A stretch of DNA of 64,000 nt from the NCBI GenBank assembly GCA_002224055.1, contig AZLU01000022.1, forward strand, positions 248,001 through 312,000, written 5' to 3'. Positions 1 through 11,990 of this stretch are shown in pieces. The notes below the pieces were generated by a model. The model saw only the letters and a list, made by a program, of their open reading frames with translations, made no database searches and was not told where the DNA came from. The stretch's first letter is position 1; each line of letters begins with the position of its first letter. Position numbers and translations under genes: made by a program. The DNA is from Pezizomycotina sp. ARF18. Taxonomy: Eukaryota; Ascomycota.

Positions 1-1909
1 GGCGTGAGAGAAATTGGATGTGTTCTGGGAGTGGGACCGTTGGGTATCTCGCTAAGCGCGTGGCCCGTTCCATAATTGCAAGGAGGGTTCGGAACAGGCA
101 ACCGAGTAGGACCGGGACGGTGGACCGTGGAGTTGACTTGGGCTGCTTCCCTATTTCTTTCCCGTCATTCGTTTTTAAGGGAGGTAGACTGATGATCTTA
201 TCTTGGAGATATCGGAATCCGGAAAACGTATGAACCATTTGTTTAACCAAAATGGGGCCGCTAATGATCCTAGAAGCAGAGGCGGTTTGGAGCTAGAAGC
301 GGCTGGACGTACTTTCGTTTTTATAACCTTTGTTTCATCAATTCTCTCGGCACCTCCAGATATTAAAATTACAGCCTTATACTTCGAGAATCGAGAGCCA
401 CGTCATGGTACAGGAGTTTGAAACGGCTGGGGATACTTTGATTCAAGTTCCAAGGGTTTTCGGTATTTGGAACTCGTCGGTTCAGCCAGCAAAAGCAGCA
501 TCGTGGAAAAGCTAGCCTTTTCGGAGCTGGATATTGCTGCTAAAAGTGATTATTATCATTATTGCTCCACAGTAGTTTTTGTGAAAGGCATAAAAGTATG
601 ATACATTACGCAGGAATTATTAAACTTAAGAGGAGGAGGGTTTCCTTACCCTAGAATTGAGAAATTGGAGATGTCTTGGAAGACGTGAGCCAAGAGCGTT
701 TGTTCTTGACACTAAGCATTCTCGTTTAGTAAAAAATACGATTTGGCGAGCTAACCGTTTTCTCTTCATCCTAAAAAGCTCTATCCCATGTTACGAAAAA
801 AGGAACCTACAACTTACGAATACCAAAAAGAAAAAAAAAAAATAATAATAATACGATATATAGCACATTCAAGGGTTAACGGGCTTTCCTTTCTAGCCTT
901 TTTTTTTTTTCCCATGTCGGGTAAAAACAATTTCACGGGCTAATTCGAGGAAAGCTCGAGAGTAAGTAGGTATATTAAGTGTGTTGACGAGGATTTACAA
1001 TTGGCGTGCCATGGCACCAAAAAGAAAAGAAAAAAAAAGAAAAGAAAAAAAAAAACTTTACCTATGCTCTATAGGGACAAATATGCCCGCAATGATCGTG
1101 ACAAGATAAGGACGTGGGTATTGACTTGAGGTTAAGTTAGATTCGAAAGCTGTATGAAAGTCGGTAGCTTGAATCAATGGGGTTTTTTTTTTTTTTTTTT
1201 TTTTTTTCTTGTCGCCCTTGCTAGCAAGATCACCTCGAAAAAAATATAGTCGAGCTATACTAGGCTATCTTTAGTAATATCTATGACTAGCCTAAACGAA
1301 CGAAATTGTTACTTAAAACCTCATCGCTCCTGAGTCGTAATAACAATATCTTTTGGAATAAATTTTATCAGCGATGTTTTTCTGATGGTCATTTAATGCG
1401 TTGTCCGCTTTCGCATGACATTCGTCGGTGAAATTTGAGGCCGGCGCTAAATGATTCACAGCACTGCGGTTACGTAATTACCCAGACACGAGAACTTGCA
1501 GTTACAGAATATTTAATAGAAGAATCCTTAAAAGAAAATAATAATATAGCACTAAAAACTGTAGCTTAATTTAGAAGATTCTTATATCCATTCTCTTCAG
1601 TAGTATTTATTCGCTTTCTATGGCACCGATCAGTCCATCATGTCTGAATTACATACATACCATGCAGCGAATACTAGTAAAAGTTGAGATACAAGGGTAG
1701 ATATATACGCAGCAAGCCAAATGGATCGCTATGTGAAACTCTTTTTTTTTTTTTTTTCGATGCTTCGATGTTTGGAAATTACAATCTGGTTGGTAGAAGG
1801 ATGAGAAGCAAAGTAACTAAGGCCAGGAAGAATGCTGCTATTATTACATTATTATTGCCATCTTGAGCTCGGAGGGCTTGCAAAACTTTGTCCGGGATGG
1901 AAACGAAGA

Positions 1910-1953
<44 letters not shown>

Positions 1954-2268
1954 ATCGAAGGGAATCAGCGAGTAAAGTGGGCACGATAAAAACAAACGCA
2001 CTTATCGAGTGATTTCAATGATGTCGGGAATAGAGGAAGGCATAGAGAAACATCAAAACACAATGAAAAGATATGAAGCCAAAACATCATAAATCATAAA
2101 AAACAAATAATAATGAAGAAAAGAGTATAACTCTTCGAAGCCCATCCTATTTTTCCCCTCGAAAATCAAACGAAATAATAAAAACATCCTTCAACCCATC
2201 AGTGGCTCCCGAACGGCGACCCGAGCCAGCGAGTAGGCTCCGAAGTCCCCACCGAGCTAGATTCGTTC
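1..2268. other. Intergenic, no supported gene
   Basis: Several 60-70 codon open stretches occur in the first 560 bases on the plus strand, but none has a recognisable domain and they overlap in different frames, so I call no gene. The rest is AT-rich with many mononucleotide runs, notably T-runs near 1183 and 1740 and an A-run of about 40 bases ending near 1952. Confidence 0.6.
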
Positions 2269-2854
2269 TCACCGGGACTCCTCTACTTTCATCTTACTAC
2301 TATTAGAACCATCATCCGCAGCGGATGCGTCCTGGCCGGCTGTACCGAAATCTCGCTCGCACCTTGCTCAACTGCACCGGCAGCGTCGCTAGCGCCGTGC
2401 GCAACCGCACCTAAAGCCTTTCCAATAGCTCCCGCGACGTCACGACGCCTTGTTGGACACTACCAGCAGCGTCTCCCGCAGCTTTACCCACCGCCCCCGC
2501 GGCGTCGCTGGCGCCCTGTTCAACAGTTCAACCGCGTCCCAGCGGCTTGCTCTACCGCACCAGTCGCGCTCCGATTGCCTTCCGATCGAACCGGCCGCGT
2601 CGCTGACCGTACCTCCTACTTGATCCGCCGTACCCTTGACTGTACTCCCGACTTCTTTTGCTCCCTGTGCTATTTCGCTGCCGACCTGTTGGGCGCCCTG
2701 GGATATTTCGTTACGATTTGTGTAACGGCACTGCCTAGGGAGTCGCCGCCTTCTTGAACGGCTTGGACGAATTCGTCCCACAGTTACCCCGGACGTGGAG
2801 GGGTGCGGCGGCGGAGATGGCGAGGAGGAGGGCTGTTGGGATAAGGAACTTCAT
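2269..2854 (-). CDS. Secreted Ala/Gly/Gln-rich repeat protein (LEA-like), frame-broken
   Basis: The start codon at 2854 opens a clear signal peptide (MKFLIPTALLLAISAAA, then a likely cleavage site). The body is a string of short degenerate units of the form QGAxxxGxxV / SDAAGAVG, rich in Ala, Gly, Gln, Ser and Asp, as in LEA-like and CsbD-like stress proteins that form amphipathic helices. The C-terminus is acidic and ends at 2269. The repeat is readable almost throughout, but the frame changes about four or five times by one base; the coding pattern resumes at once each time, with no nonsense substitution needed. Alternatively the first change, near 2785, could be a short intron beginning GTAACT. 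Role: a secreted or cell-wall hydrophilic protein, perhaps protective; no catalytic motif is seen. The family name is a resemblance only. Confidence 0.55.
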
Positions 2855-4297
2855 TTTTTTTTTCTTTTTTTTCTTTTGGAGTAGTCTATGGTATAACTGG
2901 GTACCGGGAAGAAGTCTATCAAAGACTGTCGAGAATGGAAATATTAAATGACAAAAAGAATTAGTCGAAAAAAGAAGTCAGTCTATCAAGACTAGTGAAA
3001 GAAGTGAAGAGAACTGAAGATAAAACGTATAAAGCAACGGTACGAGGTGAAGTCCCTGCTCGTAGGAATAGACTAAAAATCGAAAGAAATCCCGACAACT
3101 AGGATCCAGAGGAGCGAAAGATACGCACCCTTCTTATACACTATTCCTAATTGTCCGTGCGTGCAAAATTATTGTTATTGTTTCCAATAGACACCGTCCA
3201 TAGCCCAGAACACGTCGCCCGTCGTCGGGGTAAAATTAATTAGCTATAGGAAAAAAGAGCAAGAGAGCTATGTAATACGTCGCCGTTGCCGCCGGCCTGC
3301 GTTTCGGAAAACACCCAAAAATATTCTAAGCGGAAACAGCGCCAAGAACTCTATACTAGATATATATGTAGCCTTGGCGCGGAACCCGACACTTGGGGTT
3401 TCTCGCGTAGAATGTACCCACCCACGAACCACGACTGTTTATAAAACCATTATCTTCATGCTTTCGATCGACATGGGCAGGGGGTATAAACAATAATATT
3501 ATCGATTTTAGATGCGTATAAGCGCTTTATGCATTCTTTTCTGGGAAATTTAGTTGGGGTTTCTTTTAGAAAGAGAATAATGTGGGGAATCATAGCGGTG
3601 GCGCGGCTTTTTCGACCTTTTTTTTTTTTTTTTTTTTTTTCTGGGACGGAGCTAGCTCGAGTTTCACCAGTTCATGAATCCAATTGATTAGCGTGGAAAC
3701 TTTCGGTGAAGATGTACATTAAGAAGAAGAGAAAAACATAGGAAAAGGAAAGGCAAAGCCCCTGTTATCAGTACCTACTTCTGTAGTTATACAAGATCCT
3801 TTCGTTCCGTTGCAGAAGTATCTACATATTATTACTATACCATGAGGCGAAGTTTAAACAAATCTACTGTTCTAACACAACAACAGTGATAGTTGGCGAT
3901 AAAATAACGCACCGAACAACAGCTAAGATGCTTCTGTATTATTATATATTGAAAGGCTATTAAGTAGTTCCAGCATCCCGGCAGTATCAAATAGATAGTA
4001 ATGACGATAAAAATGGTATTAGCTTAGCTTAGTTGTATGCTATTTCTCACAACATTTTGATTTTAATGTCTAGATTTAGTTGGCCGGTGAAGAGTTTTTT
4101 AATAGGAAATGCAATTTCCCATGCATTGTGGTCTGTTATTAAAGAATAGACGCCGACTTAGGCGGCATACGTATTAAGTAATTTAGTTTCTATTTAAATA
4201 ATTATCCCGATCCTGATCGCTGCAGCGATCGCGACCATTTCAACTACTATGGAAAAGAACAAGAAAGTGAACATGACTTCTCCACAGTAATGCGGAA
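2855..4297. other. Intergenic, no supported gene
   Basis: AT-rich DNA with T-runs just upstream of the gene ending at 2269 and at about 3618-3640. I see no coding pattern, RNA gene or repeat structure beyond the homopolymers. Confidence 0.6.
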
Positions 4298-5020
4298 TCA
4301 TTTGCTGCGGACGGGAAGCCCTCTGTGGTACCATAAATCGGTTCCTTGGCTTTCCTTCCTCTTCTCCTCCTTCCTCCCTTCTTGCCTCTCGCCGTCTCTA
4401 ATTCTCACCGATTCATCTGTATAAAGCGGAGGGGGCCCTAGAGGGTTCGGATGCTCGAAGAGTTGCTTAAGATATAGAACTTCAACCCTTTCGTCCAAGT
4501 CCTGCTGAACACCCGTCATCTTCCTCTCAAACTCGCCCCTAACCTCCCCCGGCAGCGATTCGTACCAACTCCTCTCGAAATCATCGCCCCTCTCATAAAC
4601 AGCAATCACTTCATCCTCCTCCACCAGATCACCGTACGCTATATCCTCCGCGGGTAAATATTCGCCATTACTCACTTTCAAAAAAAAACCACTCGCCGAA
4701 AGGAGTACCTTCGCCGCGCAAAGGTCCGCAAAAAACCTTTGCTCGCATGGGCCGTGGCCGTATTCGGGTAGAGGAGCATTACGTAGACGGCGTGGATATT
4801 GAAAGATAGAGTCCTGTTGAACTTGTGGTACGATTCGACTTGCCTTACGCCTCTGATCAGGAGCATATTTTACCCGGGCGAAGGGTCGCGACGAGCTCGG
4901 TTCGGTAGTCCCACCAGTTGCGCCCTCGGGGCGTCGACTACGGCAATTTCGGCATTTGGAGGTCTTCGTCGGAGGAGGTAGTATATTTTTGACTTTTTAT
5001 TGTGTGCGCGAGTGCGTTGA
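4298..5020 (-). CDS. Hypothetical protein, member A of a divergent pair
   Basis: The last 127 codons (to the stop at 4298) are one open frame containing EYLPAEDIAYGDLVEEDEVI and then an acidic-basic helix and a Glu/Arg/Lys-rich tail. The same frame runs unbroken upstream through about 4866, including a Tyr-Gly-His-Gly-Pro-Cys stretch. Further upstream the coding-looking frame changes by one base near 4875, and the N-terminus is not resolved; a block rich in Trp/Tyr/Arg suggests it starts near or above 5020. The C-terminal half resembles the protein at 5613-6224 on the other strand: both have YGxxPC, then an F-[LK]-[LK]-x-[SG]-x-G block, then EV[IL]AVY. I do not recognise the family. No signal peptide or membrane segment is visible in the readable part. 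Confidence 0.45.
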
Positions 5021-5612
5021 CCAGGCAGAGGTTTAGAGTAAGTAATGATAGAAAAGTTAAGGTTTAAAGCAGGCCGCAGGCTGACAGGTAAGAAACTCGG
5101 GCCTGGGTCTTCCACGAATATGGATAGTGATTGATTATGCCTGAGAGTAGAACAGCAGTTCATGAATAATATTAAAGTGGCGACAACCCCATCGGAAACA
5201 GTTAATATTGGTATAACGGCTCGAGAAAATCGTGACTCTCTTCAGGGCACTGCAAATGAGAGAAACAAAACATATTAACGTATTTTCCTTTGGAGGTCTT
5301 GGTTACAAGTGCGTATTTCCTTAAAGATTTGCCCAAGGAGGTTCGTTTGATACTAGAGGCCTTCTGGCCTCTGACTTTCAACCTTATTAGAAAAAACCTT
5401 TTTTTAAGGCTACTTCCGTATTAACCTAGGTTTTCCGAGCGCAATCTTGAATGCCCGGTATAGATTTTATTTACCACCAACGGTTCAAACTATAACGGAT
5501 CGCCGCTTTACTAAAGTCTCAGATTGATCACCTTAATCTTTCCCCGGGTCTTATACGCCTCTCCGGTTGCCCTTTCGAATGAAGACAGGCGAAATTCCAA
5601 AGGGTATAAGCC

Positions 5613-6224
5613 ATGTCGGATGGAATAAGTATCTACCCGTCCGATAAGCACGAGCCGCCCCCAGCCTTCACAGAGGCCACGAACCTAGGGGCGCTAGATG
5701 GAAAGGGCAGCAGCGATGACAGCTACTGCCCCACATCCGCAGAACACCTGCGCACTTTCCCAGAGCACCTCCTCGAGGGCTGGTCCGCCGAAGAATACCT
5801 CCTCAAACCTTCCAACTGCGAGCTCGTAGAACGCCCTATATCCTCCTACACCGACTACGCAAACCTCCACCCTACCTTCCAAAAACGCTGGGACCGCGAG
5901 ATAGTATTCGTCAAATGCATCGTAGCCGACAATCGCTGCCACAGCGCGGTAGTCTGGTATAAACCCCGCTGCCAATACTGCATAATGGTTGGAAACGCAG
6001 CGACCGCCCACTACGGGAGGAAACCCTGCTGCGACCCATTCGTGGAAGCGCGGGATGGAAAAGGAGATTATAGTTTACCGGGCGTAGTGGCGCTGTTTAA
6101 ATTAGGTTCAGGAAAGATCGTGTGGAGGGAGGATTGGTGCTGGGAGACGCTTTCGGATATGAAGGAGGTCCTGGCTGTTTATTCCAAGCCGAAGGAATCT
6201 CCGGATGTATCTTTCATGTTTTGA
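5613..6224 (+). CDS. Hypothetical Cys-rich protein, member B of a divergent pair
   Basis: An intact 203-codon frame, one of the few unbroken ones here. It begins with an acidic, low-complexity 40 residues, then a Trp/Tyr-rich globular part with nine Cys, including a KPRCQYC pair and a KPCCDP pair that could bind metal or form disulfides. There is no signal peptide, so the Cys are more likely intracellular. The second half carries the same order of short motifs as the minus-strand protein ending at 4298 (YGxxPC, a Phe-Lys-Leu-Gly-Ser-Gly block, EVLAVY). The two genes are divergent, with about 600 bases between them that could act as a shared promoter. I do not know the family; a duplicated pair is the simplest reading. 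Confidence 0.7.
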   Translation: MSDGISIYPSDKHEPPPAFTEATNLGALDGKGSSDDSYCPTSAEHLRTFPEHLLEGWSAEEYLLKPSNCELVERPISSYTDYANLHPTFQKRWDREIVFVKCIVADNRCHSAVVWYKPRCQYCIMVGNAATAHYGRKPCCDPFVEARDGKGDYSLPGVVALFKLGSGKIVWREDWCWETLSDMKEVLAVYSKPKESPDVSFMF

Positions 6225-6748
6225 ACCAGTCTAGATACGAGAGAGAGGAGAACGACAAGGAGGGCAAAGGACCGCGCCGATGATTTCGGGTATATAATTG
6301 TTGTTGTCGTGTGCTTTTGACGAAACACCCGCCCCAGCAATGTTCATTTCACTCATCCTGTAAAAAAAATGAGTTCAATGGACTTCAACGATGGCAGCGG
6401 CCCACTAGCAGAGAGTCTCCGCATGTGATGAGATTAAACCCCTGGTCAAGAAAAATAAGTAAGTTAAACATTCGAAATTTCTCTTAACGAGGTGATTACG
6501 ATAACTCACATTTCTAGTATTATCCGCGAAAGCCTGTCCGCCCCACTGAGGAGATAGAAACGGGGTTCTGTCCGGGCCTGTCATTGTCGTTAGCGTTAGT
6601 GAACTATTCTTGTCCGGAGGTGAAAAACTTCCGAAAGTGGTGATCATACCTTCAGTTGGTTAATTTGTAGTTGTTTGTTTGTGGATCGTCGGGATGTCAA
6701 TTTTTCTGTTTGCTGTGGAATGTTACCATCTGGTTAAGTAAGCTGTAC

Positions 6749-6780
<32 letters not shown>

Positions 6781-8306
6781 AGCATCAGATTAGCGTCAGA
6801 TTTCCTCCTGGAATAAGCGTATTTATTTAGGGTTGGCTACCAGAATAATGAAAGTGCTACGTTAGCTAACGATTTCTTATTCTTAGGTCGTTCTATAATT
6901 ATTACCTTATACTTGAGTATATATACGTCAACAAATTAGTAAACTAAGAGGCGTCGCGTTCACACAACTTGAGAACAATTATTAATATTTATTAATCCAT
7001 ATAATAATGGGTCTCTTCGCCTTGATGCATTTAGAATGGGCGCAAATCAGGTTCAATCAGAGCGTTCACGAACGGTATTACTTGCTCAGGTTTGTTCTTT
7101 ATCTTCATCTTGATCGGAGGACTTTACGAGAGCGAGTTTCAATTTGAAGGCTACTCAACTAGAAACCTAAGGAAAATAGGAAAGGCCACGAAATATAATA
7201 TATATGGCTTTAGGCTGGATCACCATCTAGTTATCTAGGTACGGTTTTTTTCGCTTGATATAAATGTATATATATATGGTACATTAACTAGGATCATGTC
7301 GACTTTCAAACTAAGGCAACGGTCGTTTCGTAACTGGTGAATCAGAAAGTCTTCTAGAAAACGGAGGTATAAATCGTGTATTCAGTACAAATCATTTCAA
7401 ATACCGCGGGGTTGAAAAGGCGTTTGGAACTTATACTTGGAATATAGAAGAATCAATGATATCTTTATCCGGAAAACCAACAGAGCGTGAACAAAAAAGT
7501 ACCTAAGAGAAATTATTCCCCTAAGAGGAGATACACACATAGCGAACCCTTGGTGCGGAAATAATGAATTACACGGACAATATTCAAGACTATATATATC
7601 TTATATCTTTCAAGTCGACTTGCTATATTTATTTTACCTTCACGATTCTTCGTATACCGCATTGCGGAGGCTCAACAAAGGTTTATCGGACTTCTCCAAT
7701 TCGCTAGAAAAAGCTCCTCGTTACTGTGCTAGAATGTTGGAGAACGCAAACCCTTTCTCCCCGCGCCGTCCACTACCTAAGCCAAATGCTCCTTATTAAG
7801 CACCTAGAGCGACACTTCTGTATCCCTGCCGTTTACGGCCTCGTGGCCCGAAGGACCCTGATGTCATTGTTCTTTTCTTCCGGAGAAGCTTTTCCTGCTT
7901 TTTCTCCAAACCCATGCTGAATTAGGCTTAAGCAGCCGAGTTTATAAAAAAAAAGCTTAGCCCCACACCCCTTGGACGAAAATCGCAATTTTATTTCAAT
8001 CTCGACTGAGCGCTATGAGGCTGATGTGGCTGTGACGTCGTTCGAGGAGTCGCCATTGGATGGAAGCGCACGATAAGGTCGTTAAAAGGAGTTTAAAAAA
8101 CAGGGATCGTGAAGTGAACTAGTTCAGATGAAAATGAGGGGTTAACGGTTGTGAGGTATATATATGAAAAGCGTTGAGACGATGACGATGTTGATATATT
8201 TTAAAACCTCCGCTGTATTACTTCGGACATCGTCAACGGACAACAATATCTCTAAGAGGAATGGTAAACTTGCTATAACACTAAAACCTCAGACTATCTA
8301 TCCATC
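6225..8306. other. Intergenic, no supported gene
   Basis: AT-rich spacer with an A-run of about 28 bases near 6749-6776 and short TA-rich patches near 7200-7280. Small open stretches (for example 6405-6647 minus and 7726-7920 plus) have no recognisable content. Confidence 0.55.
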
Positions 8307-9127
8307 ATGAATCCCGAAAACGCTACTCCAGCAGCAGAAGACGTAATAACGGAAGAAGAACCGCACCCCGAATTTCCCCCTTCCTCCTCAAAATCCCTCC
8401 TCTCCTTCCGTATATTCAAAAAGCTACGGCTTCCCAACGTCGTTCTCCTGGTCCAACCCACCGACGTACCTCCTAATACCACAACAACCTCCTCATCGTC
8501 TCCTCCGCCAGCACCCCACGGCGTTCCATCCTACCACACGACCCCTTTATCCTTCCTGCACCTCCCGCCGTACCACCATCCTTCACCCTCCTCCTCGGCG
8601 GCGCCACCTCCAACGATAAACCCCGCGCGAAGCTATCTTTCCACCCGCACTTCTCCGGCGTAGAAATTAAAATATCCTTCCTCTCCGACACCGACGCCAC
8701 AACGTCCCTCGGCTACTCAACATCCCCACCACCACTACCCACCGCTGTATGTCATAGTAGTTGGACTAGAAGAATATACGAATTCCAATTACCCGGTAAT
8801 TGCAGGTGTATATGGAAGGGAACAAAAACGCACGCGAACGATTTATCACCTACGAGGGAGAATGAGGATGGAAGTACGAGCGGGAGGGGAATTTGAAGCT
8901 TGTGGCGGAGGATGGAGTCTTGTTGCGGTGTTTAGGAATATGACGGATATGGATACGCTGGGTTGCTTACGGTTGATACGGCGGGTTGTGTGGGACTGTT
9001 GGCGGAGACTAAAGTAGAGGAGACGGTAGCGATGTGCGTTGCGGTAGTGGTGCTCGAGAGAATACAATATAAAGGGTGGGTCGGCGGACTGGGAAAGAAG
9101 GCGAAGGAGGGGAGAGATGACAGTTAG
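8307..9127 (+). CDS. Tubby-C-terminal-like fungal protein, frame-broken
   Basis: Starts at 8307 with a Pro/Ser/Glu-rich leader, then a globular part readable across several frames. Recognisable blocks are GGATSNDKPRAKLSF, a 'YEFQLPG..CRCIWKGTKTH' strand pair, 'LKLVAEDGVLLRC', and a hydrophobic helix near the end (ETVAMCVAVVVLER) before the stop at 9127. This order (strand, WKGTK, VAEDG, long C-terminal helix) resembles a family of fungal proteins related to the tubby C-terminal / LURP-one fold, where the last helix sits inside a beta barrel. About four one-base frame changes interrupt it (near 8480, 8890, 8930 and 8960), with coding character kept on each side. Molecular function is unknown for this family in fungi. 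Confidence 0.5.
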
Positions 9128-9497
9128 TTTTAAAAGTGGAGATGACGATGTATGTTTCACGATTGACAAGTAGAATAGAGCTATAACCTTTCAAGTTGTC
9201 ATTTTTTTCACGAACAGCGAGCGTTTTCGATCTAATTTCAGGAACCTTTTATTATTAATTAAAAATTTTACTAATTTCCTTTACTGTATTTTGTAACAGC
9301 CGGAAGCTTTTCAGTTGGACAATATCCTAAGAACAGCCCTTGTCATTTGAGAAAATTCGGATCCTCATACTATAGGAATGCTCCTTGTAATTTCCTAATA
9401 TCGTGAAGCCGCGAGCGTACGCCGACATATCCTAGCTGAGCCAATTTCCTTCTCAATCCTATCGAAGCGTGCCTTCCCGAGATTCATTCTATATCCC

Positions 9498-9713
9498 GTG
9501 CTTCTTCCGTCTCGTGGTAACAATTCTCTCTATCGCCTGGTTATTCTCATTTTGTGTTGTGGTTTCTGCTATTGCGCTTATCTCCCGTCTAGCTTTCTGT
9601 CAGCCCTCGATTCAGCGAAAATTGTTTATGGCAAAAATACCCCCCACTTTATCTCCTATCGCTTCAGCCCGATTGTTGCGCGAAAGCTCTATGATGGCGG
9701 CGACGAAATTTGA
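9498..9713 (+). CDS. Possible small secreted or anchored protein
   Basis: A 71-codon frame with a strongly hydrophobic stretch (LVILILCCGFCYCA) after a basic N-terminus, followed by a short polar tail. It could be a signal peptide or anchor. An overlapping frame (9469-9723) also has a hydrophobic stretch, so composition alone may explain both. No homology recognised. Confidence 0.2.
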   Translation: MLLPSRGNNSLYRLVILILCCGFCYCAYLPSSFLSALDSAKIVYGKNTPHFISYRFSPIVARKLYDGGDEI

Positions 9714-9812
9714 CTATTCATAATGGTATACCTTATTACCCTGCCCGGGTAAGATAATAATTCTATGGATCCTTTGGTTCCGAAGCCTTCAACGAGTATT
9801 AGTACTACCGAC

Positions 9813-9848
<36 letters not shown>

Positions 9849-10224
9849 TTTGGCTCTAGGAAACAGAAATTTAGCCCGATTTAGCGCGTAGAAAATGAAA
9901 ACCGCAAATAGCGCGAATCCCATCTCACGAAGCTTCTCCTCAACTGCCCAAACTATAATAGTATACCTTGGTCCTGATACTAAGGCTTAGATGTCAATGT
10001 TAATTGATCTAGAGAATTAAAACTCCCATCTTGTCATCTCTCCTCCCGAATCTCTCTGGGTTATGTTAGGGGTCATCTTAATATGATCAAGAGTATTCTG
10101 TTTCTTCAACTTCCTTTAAGAAACCGGTTAAGCGGAAACGGTGATATTATAGCTCACTCTGCCCGCAATGTCCTCCTGAATCTAATCGGGTTATATAAGT
10201 AATTCCTCATAACCTTAAATGATC

Positions 10225-10784
10225 AATTCTTAGCCGTAGTGGTTCTTGTGATTCGTCCGGAAAGTGCGCCTGCTTACAGGCAGGGGTACCGGTTGTCAGT
10301 CAAACAGTGACCGTTGCTCGGGACTACCCTGCGTCAACGGCGTCTGTAAAGCGGTATCAACGACGTCTTCGGAGGAAGCCGTACTGCCACCGGGTGGTTC
10401 TCCAACGGCCTCGATTCGATATTGCTTACAACTTCTGAGAGTAGTACCTGTACTGATAGTAGGACCTCGACTGAGAGGAGTGCCTCGACTGAGAGTTCAA
10501 CGGCAGCAGCCTCCGGTTCAATATCGCTTACCACTTCAGATGATAGTATATCGGCTGAGGGTTCATCGGCAACACTTTCCGGTTCAACACTGCCTAACGC
10601 AACTGAGACTCAACCGTCAGATGATGCTTCTTTGACAACGACACCGTCTCATACGACACCAAGCTGCCCTCAGGGACAATGCGACGCAACTTCTTCCTTC
10701 GTATTCACGACAATTGACACCGAGACAACTGCTGTTTCGTCCGAATCATCTGAGCACCTTTCCGACTCCCGGCCGCCGTGTTAA
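10225..10784 (+). CDS. Cys-rich plus Ser/Thr-rich cell-surface-like protein, 5' end unresolved
   Basis: Around 10225-10350 a Cys-rich block reads GSCDSSGKCACLQAG, then one base later GCQSNSDRCSGLPCVNGVC, spacing typical of small disulfide-bonded modules. It is followed by about 120 codons very rich in Ser, Thr and Glu with repeated TSTERSAS/TESS units, as in O-glycosylated fungal wall proteins. The frame ends at 10784 with a Cys near the C-terminus. No signal peptide or GPI signal is seen; upstream exons may exist, as a possible intron with TTCTTAG acceptor ends near 10233. At least two one-base frame changes are needed. Function inferred only as extracellular or cell-wall. Confidence 0.4.
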
Positions 10785-10870
10785 TGCTTTCATAAGTTAT
10801 GGAAGACCTCTGTTAACTTTCGATAGATCGCTTATGAAGAATTTCTCCAAAATAAGGTCAATATGTTTTT

Positions 10871-11690
10871 CTAAAAAATAACTCGGAGCTTGCTTTGGCG
10901 TCCTTGTATAAATTGTTTGTGGTACTGTAAATTATGAATCTTGGTAAATACATGATATGGCCATCCCGCTTTTCTCCTCTCCCTTTTCTTTTTGTCCCCA
11001 TTCACCTGTAAATATAGAGTATAACTGTAGTTATCTATATAGAAGAAATCCCAGGCAACAGATCGAATTTTATCCCTATCGTAAGTGGATTCACCCTTGA
11101 TACAGCCGTCATTGGCGGATTCTTCAAATATGCCTACACCGTCCAGCCCCGCCACTGCGAGGCTCTGAGCTTCTCGTGGACCCAAGGCAATTATTTCCTT
11201 TCCGCTTTTTGAGATTACTCGGAGAATGGGTATGATCGGCCGGCCGGCCTTCATCGCCCAGAGTGTCCTGGACTTTGGTATGGGTACCGGAAAACATCGC
11301 GTACCGTGAATTCCGTTACCGGCGTTAGTAAGTCATTATACTGCCCGGCCTCAGGGAATCGCTCAAAGGGCCCGAATCGCCCTTTGTAAAGCCAACAGTC
11401 TGTCGATAAGTCTGGATCTGTTTATTGTAACCCGCAGCATCGTTAGTATATGCCGTGAGTCGCTCTTGGAGACGGCGCGCTCGTCGCTTAGCTCGACGGT
11501 TCCGGTTGCAACTTTGGATGTCCTTGATTTCATCTCGAAGAGAAATTCGCCGCTCGATGAGGCCAGCGAGTTGAGTGCGAGCGTGGTCTAGCTCGAGGGA
11601 CAGGTGGCGTAGTGCTAGTGCGCACAGGCGGTTCTCGAGCTCGACGTAAGGCTTAGAGGGGATTCTTGAGAGGCGTATAATCACAAGCAT
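10871..11690 (-). CDS. Membrane-anchored coiled-coil hypothetical protein
   Basis: From 11690 a hydrophobic N-terminal stretch (IIALVIYMLVII when read a little upstream of the first ATG) is followed by a long charged helix of Glu, Arg, Leu and Gln in heptad spacing (about residues 20-90), typical of a coiled coil. After a one-base frame change near 11328 the reading continues into a smaller globular part with a 'GKEIIALGPREAQSLAVAG' block and ends at 10871. I do not recognise it. It could be two adjacent small genes, but the open frame of the second part extends back to exactly the point where the first ends, which favours one gene. Confidence 0.4.
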
Positions 11691-11990
11691 GTAGATTACA
11701 AGGGCGATAATGGCCGTAGATTGGCTATAATGAATGTAGCGAGGGCATGGACGACAGAGGCGAGTTCAATGGCTTAAATATCACTCTTTATACAACTTTG
11801 CGCTCCTCCCTGATGTATTGATAAATATAGAGCCACATAAATAAATATGACCATCCTATAGCATTCACTTAGGTTGGTAGGAAAATCAAGCCATTATACA
11901 AAATATTCGAAGCGGAATATTATCTAGTATAAATGCCAATACACCACGCAACCTGAAACAGGGGATTTGGAAGAGTACATATATACATCT

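Noticed and set aside
5290-5400. Plus-strand text FLKDLPKEVRLILEAFWPL resembling an F-box start
   Set aside because: Only about 20 residues, no continuation and no conserved intron; too little to call another paralog.
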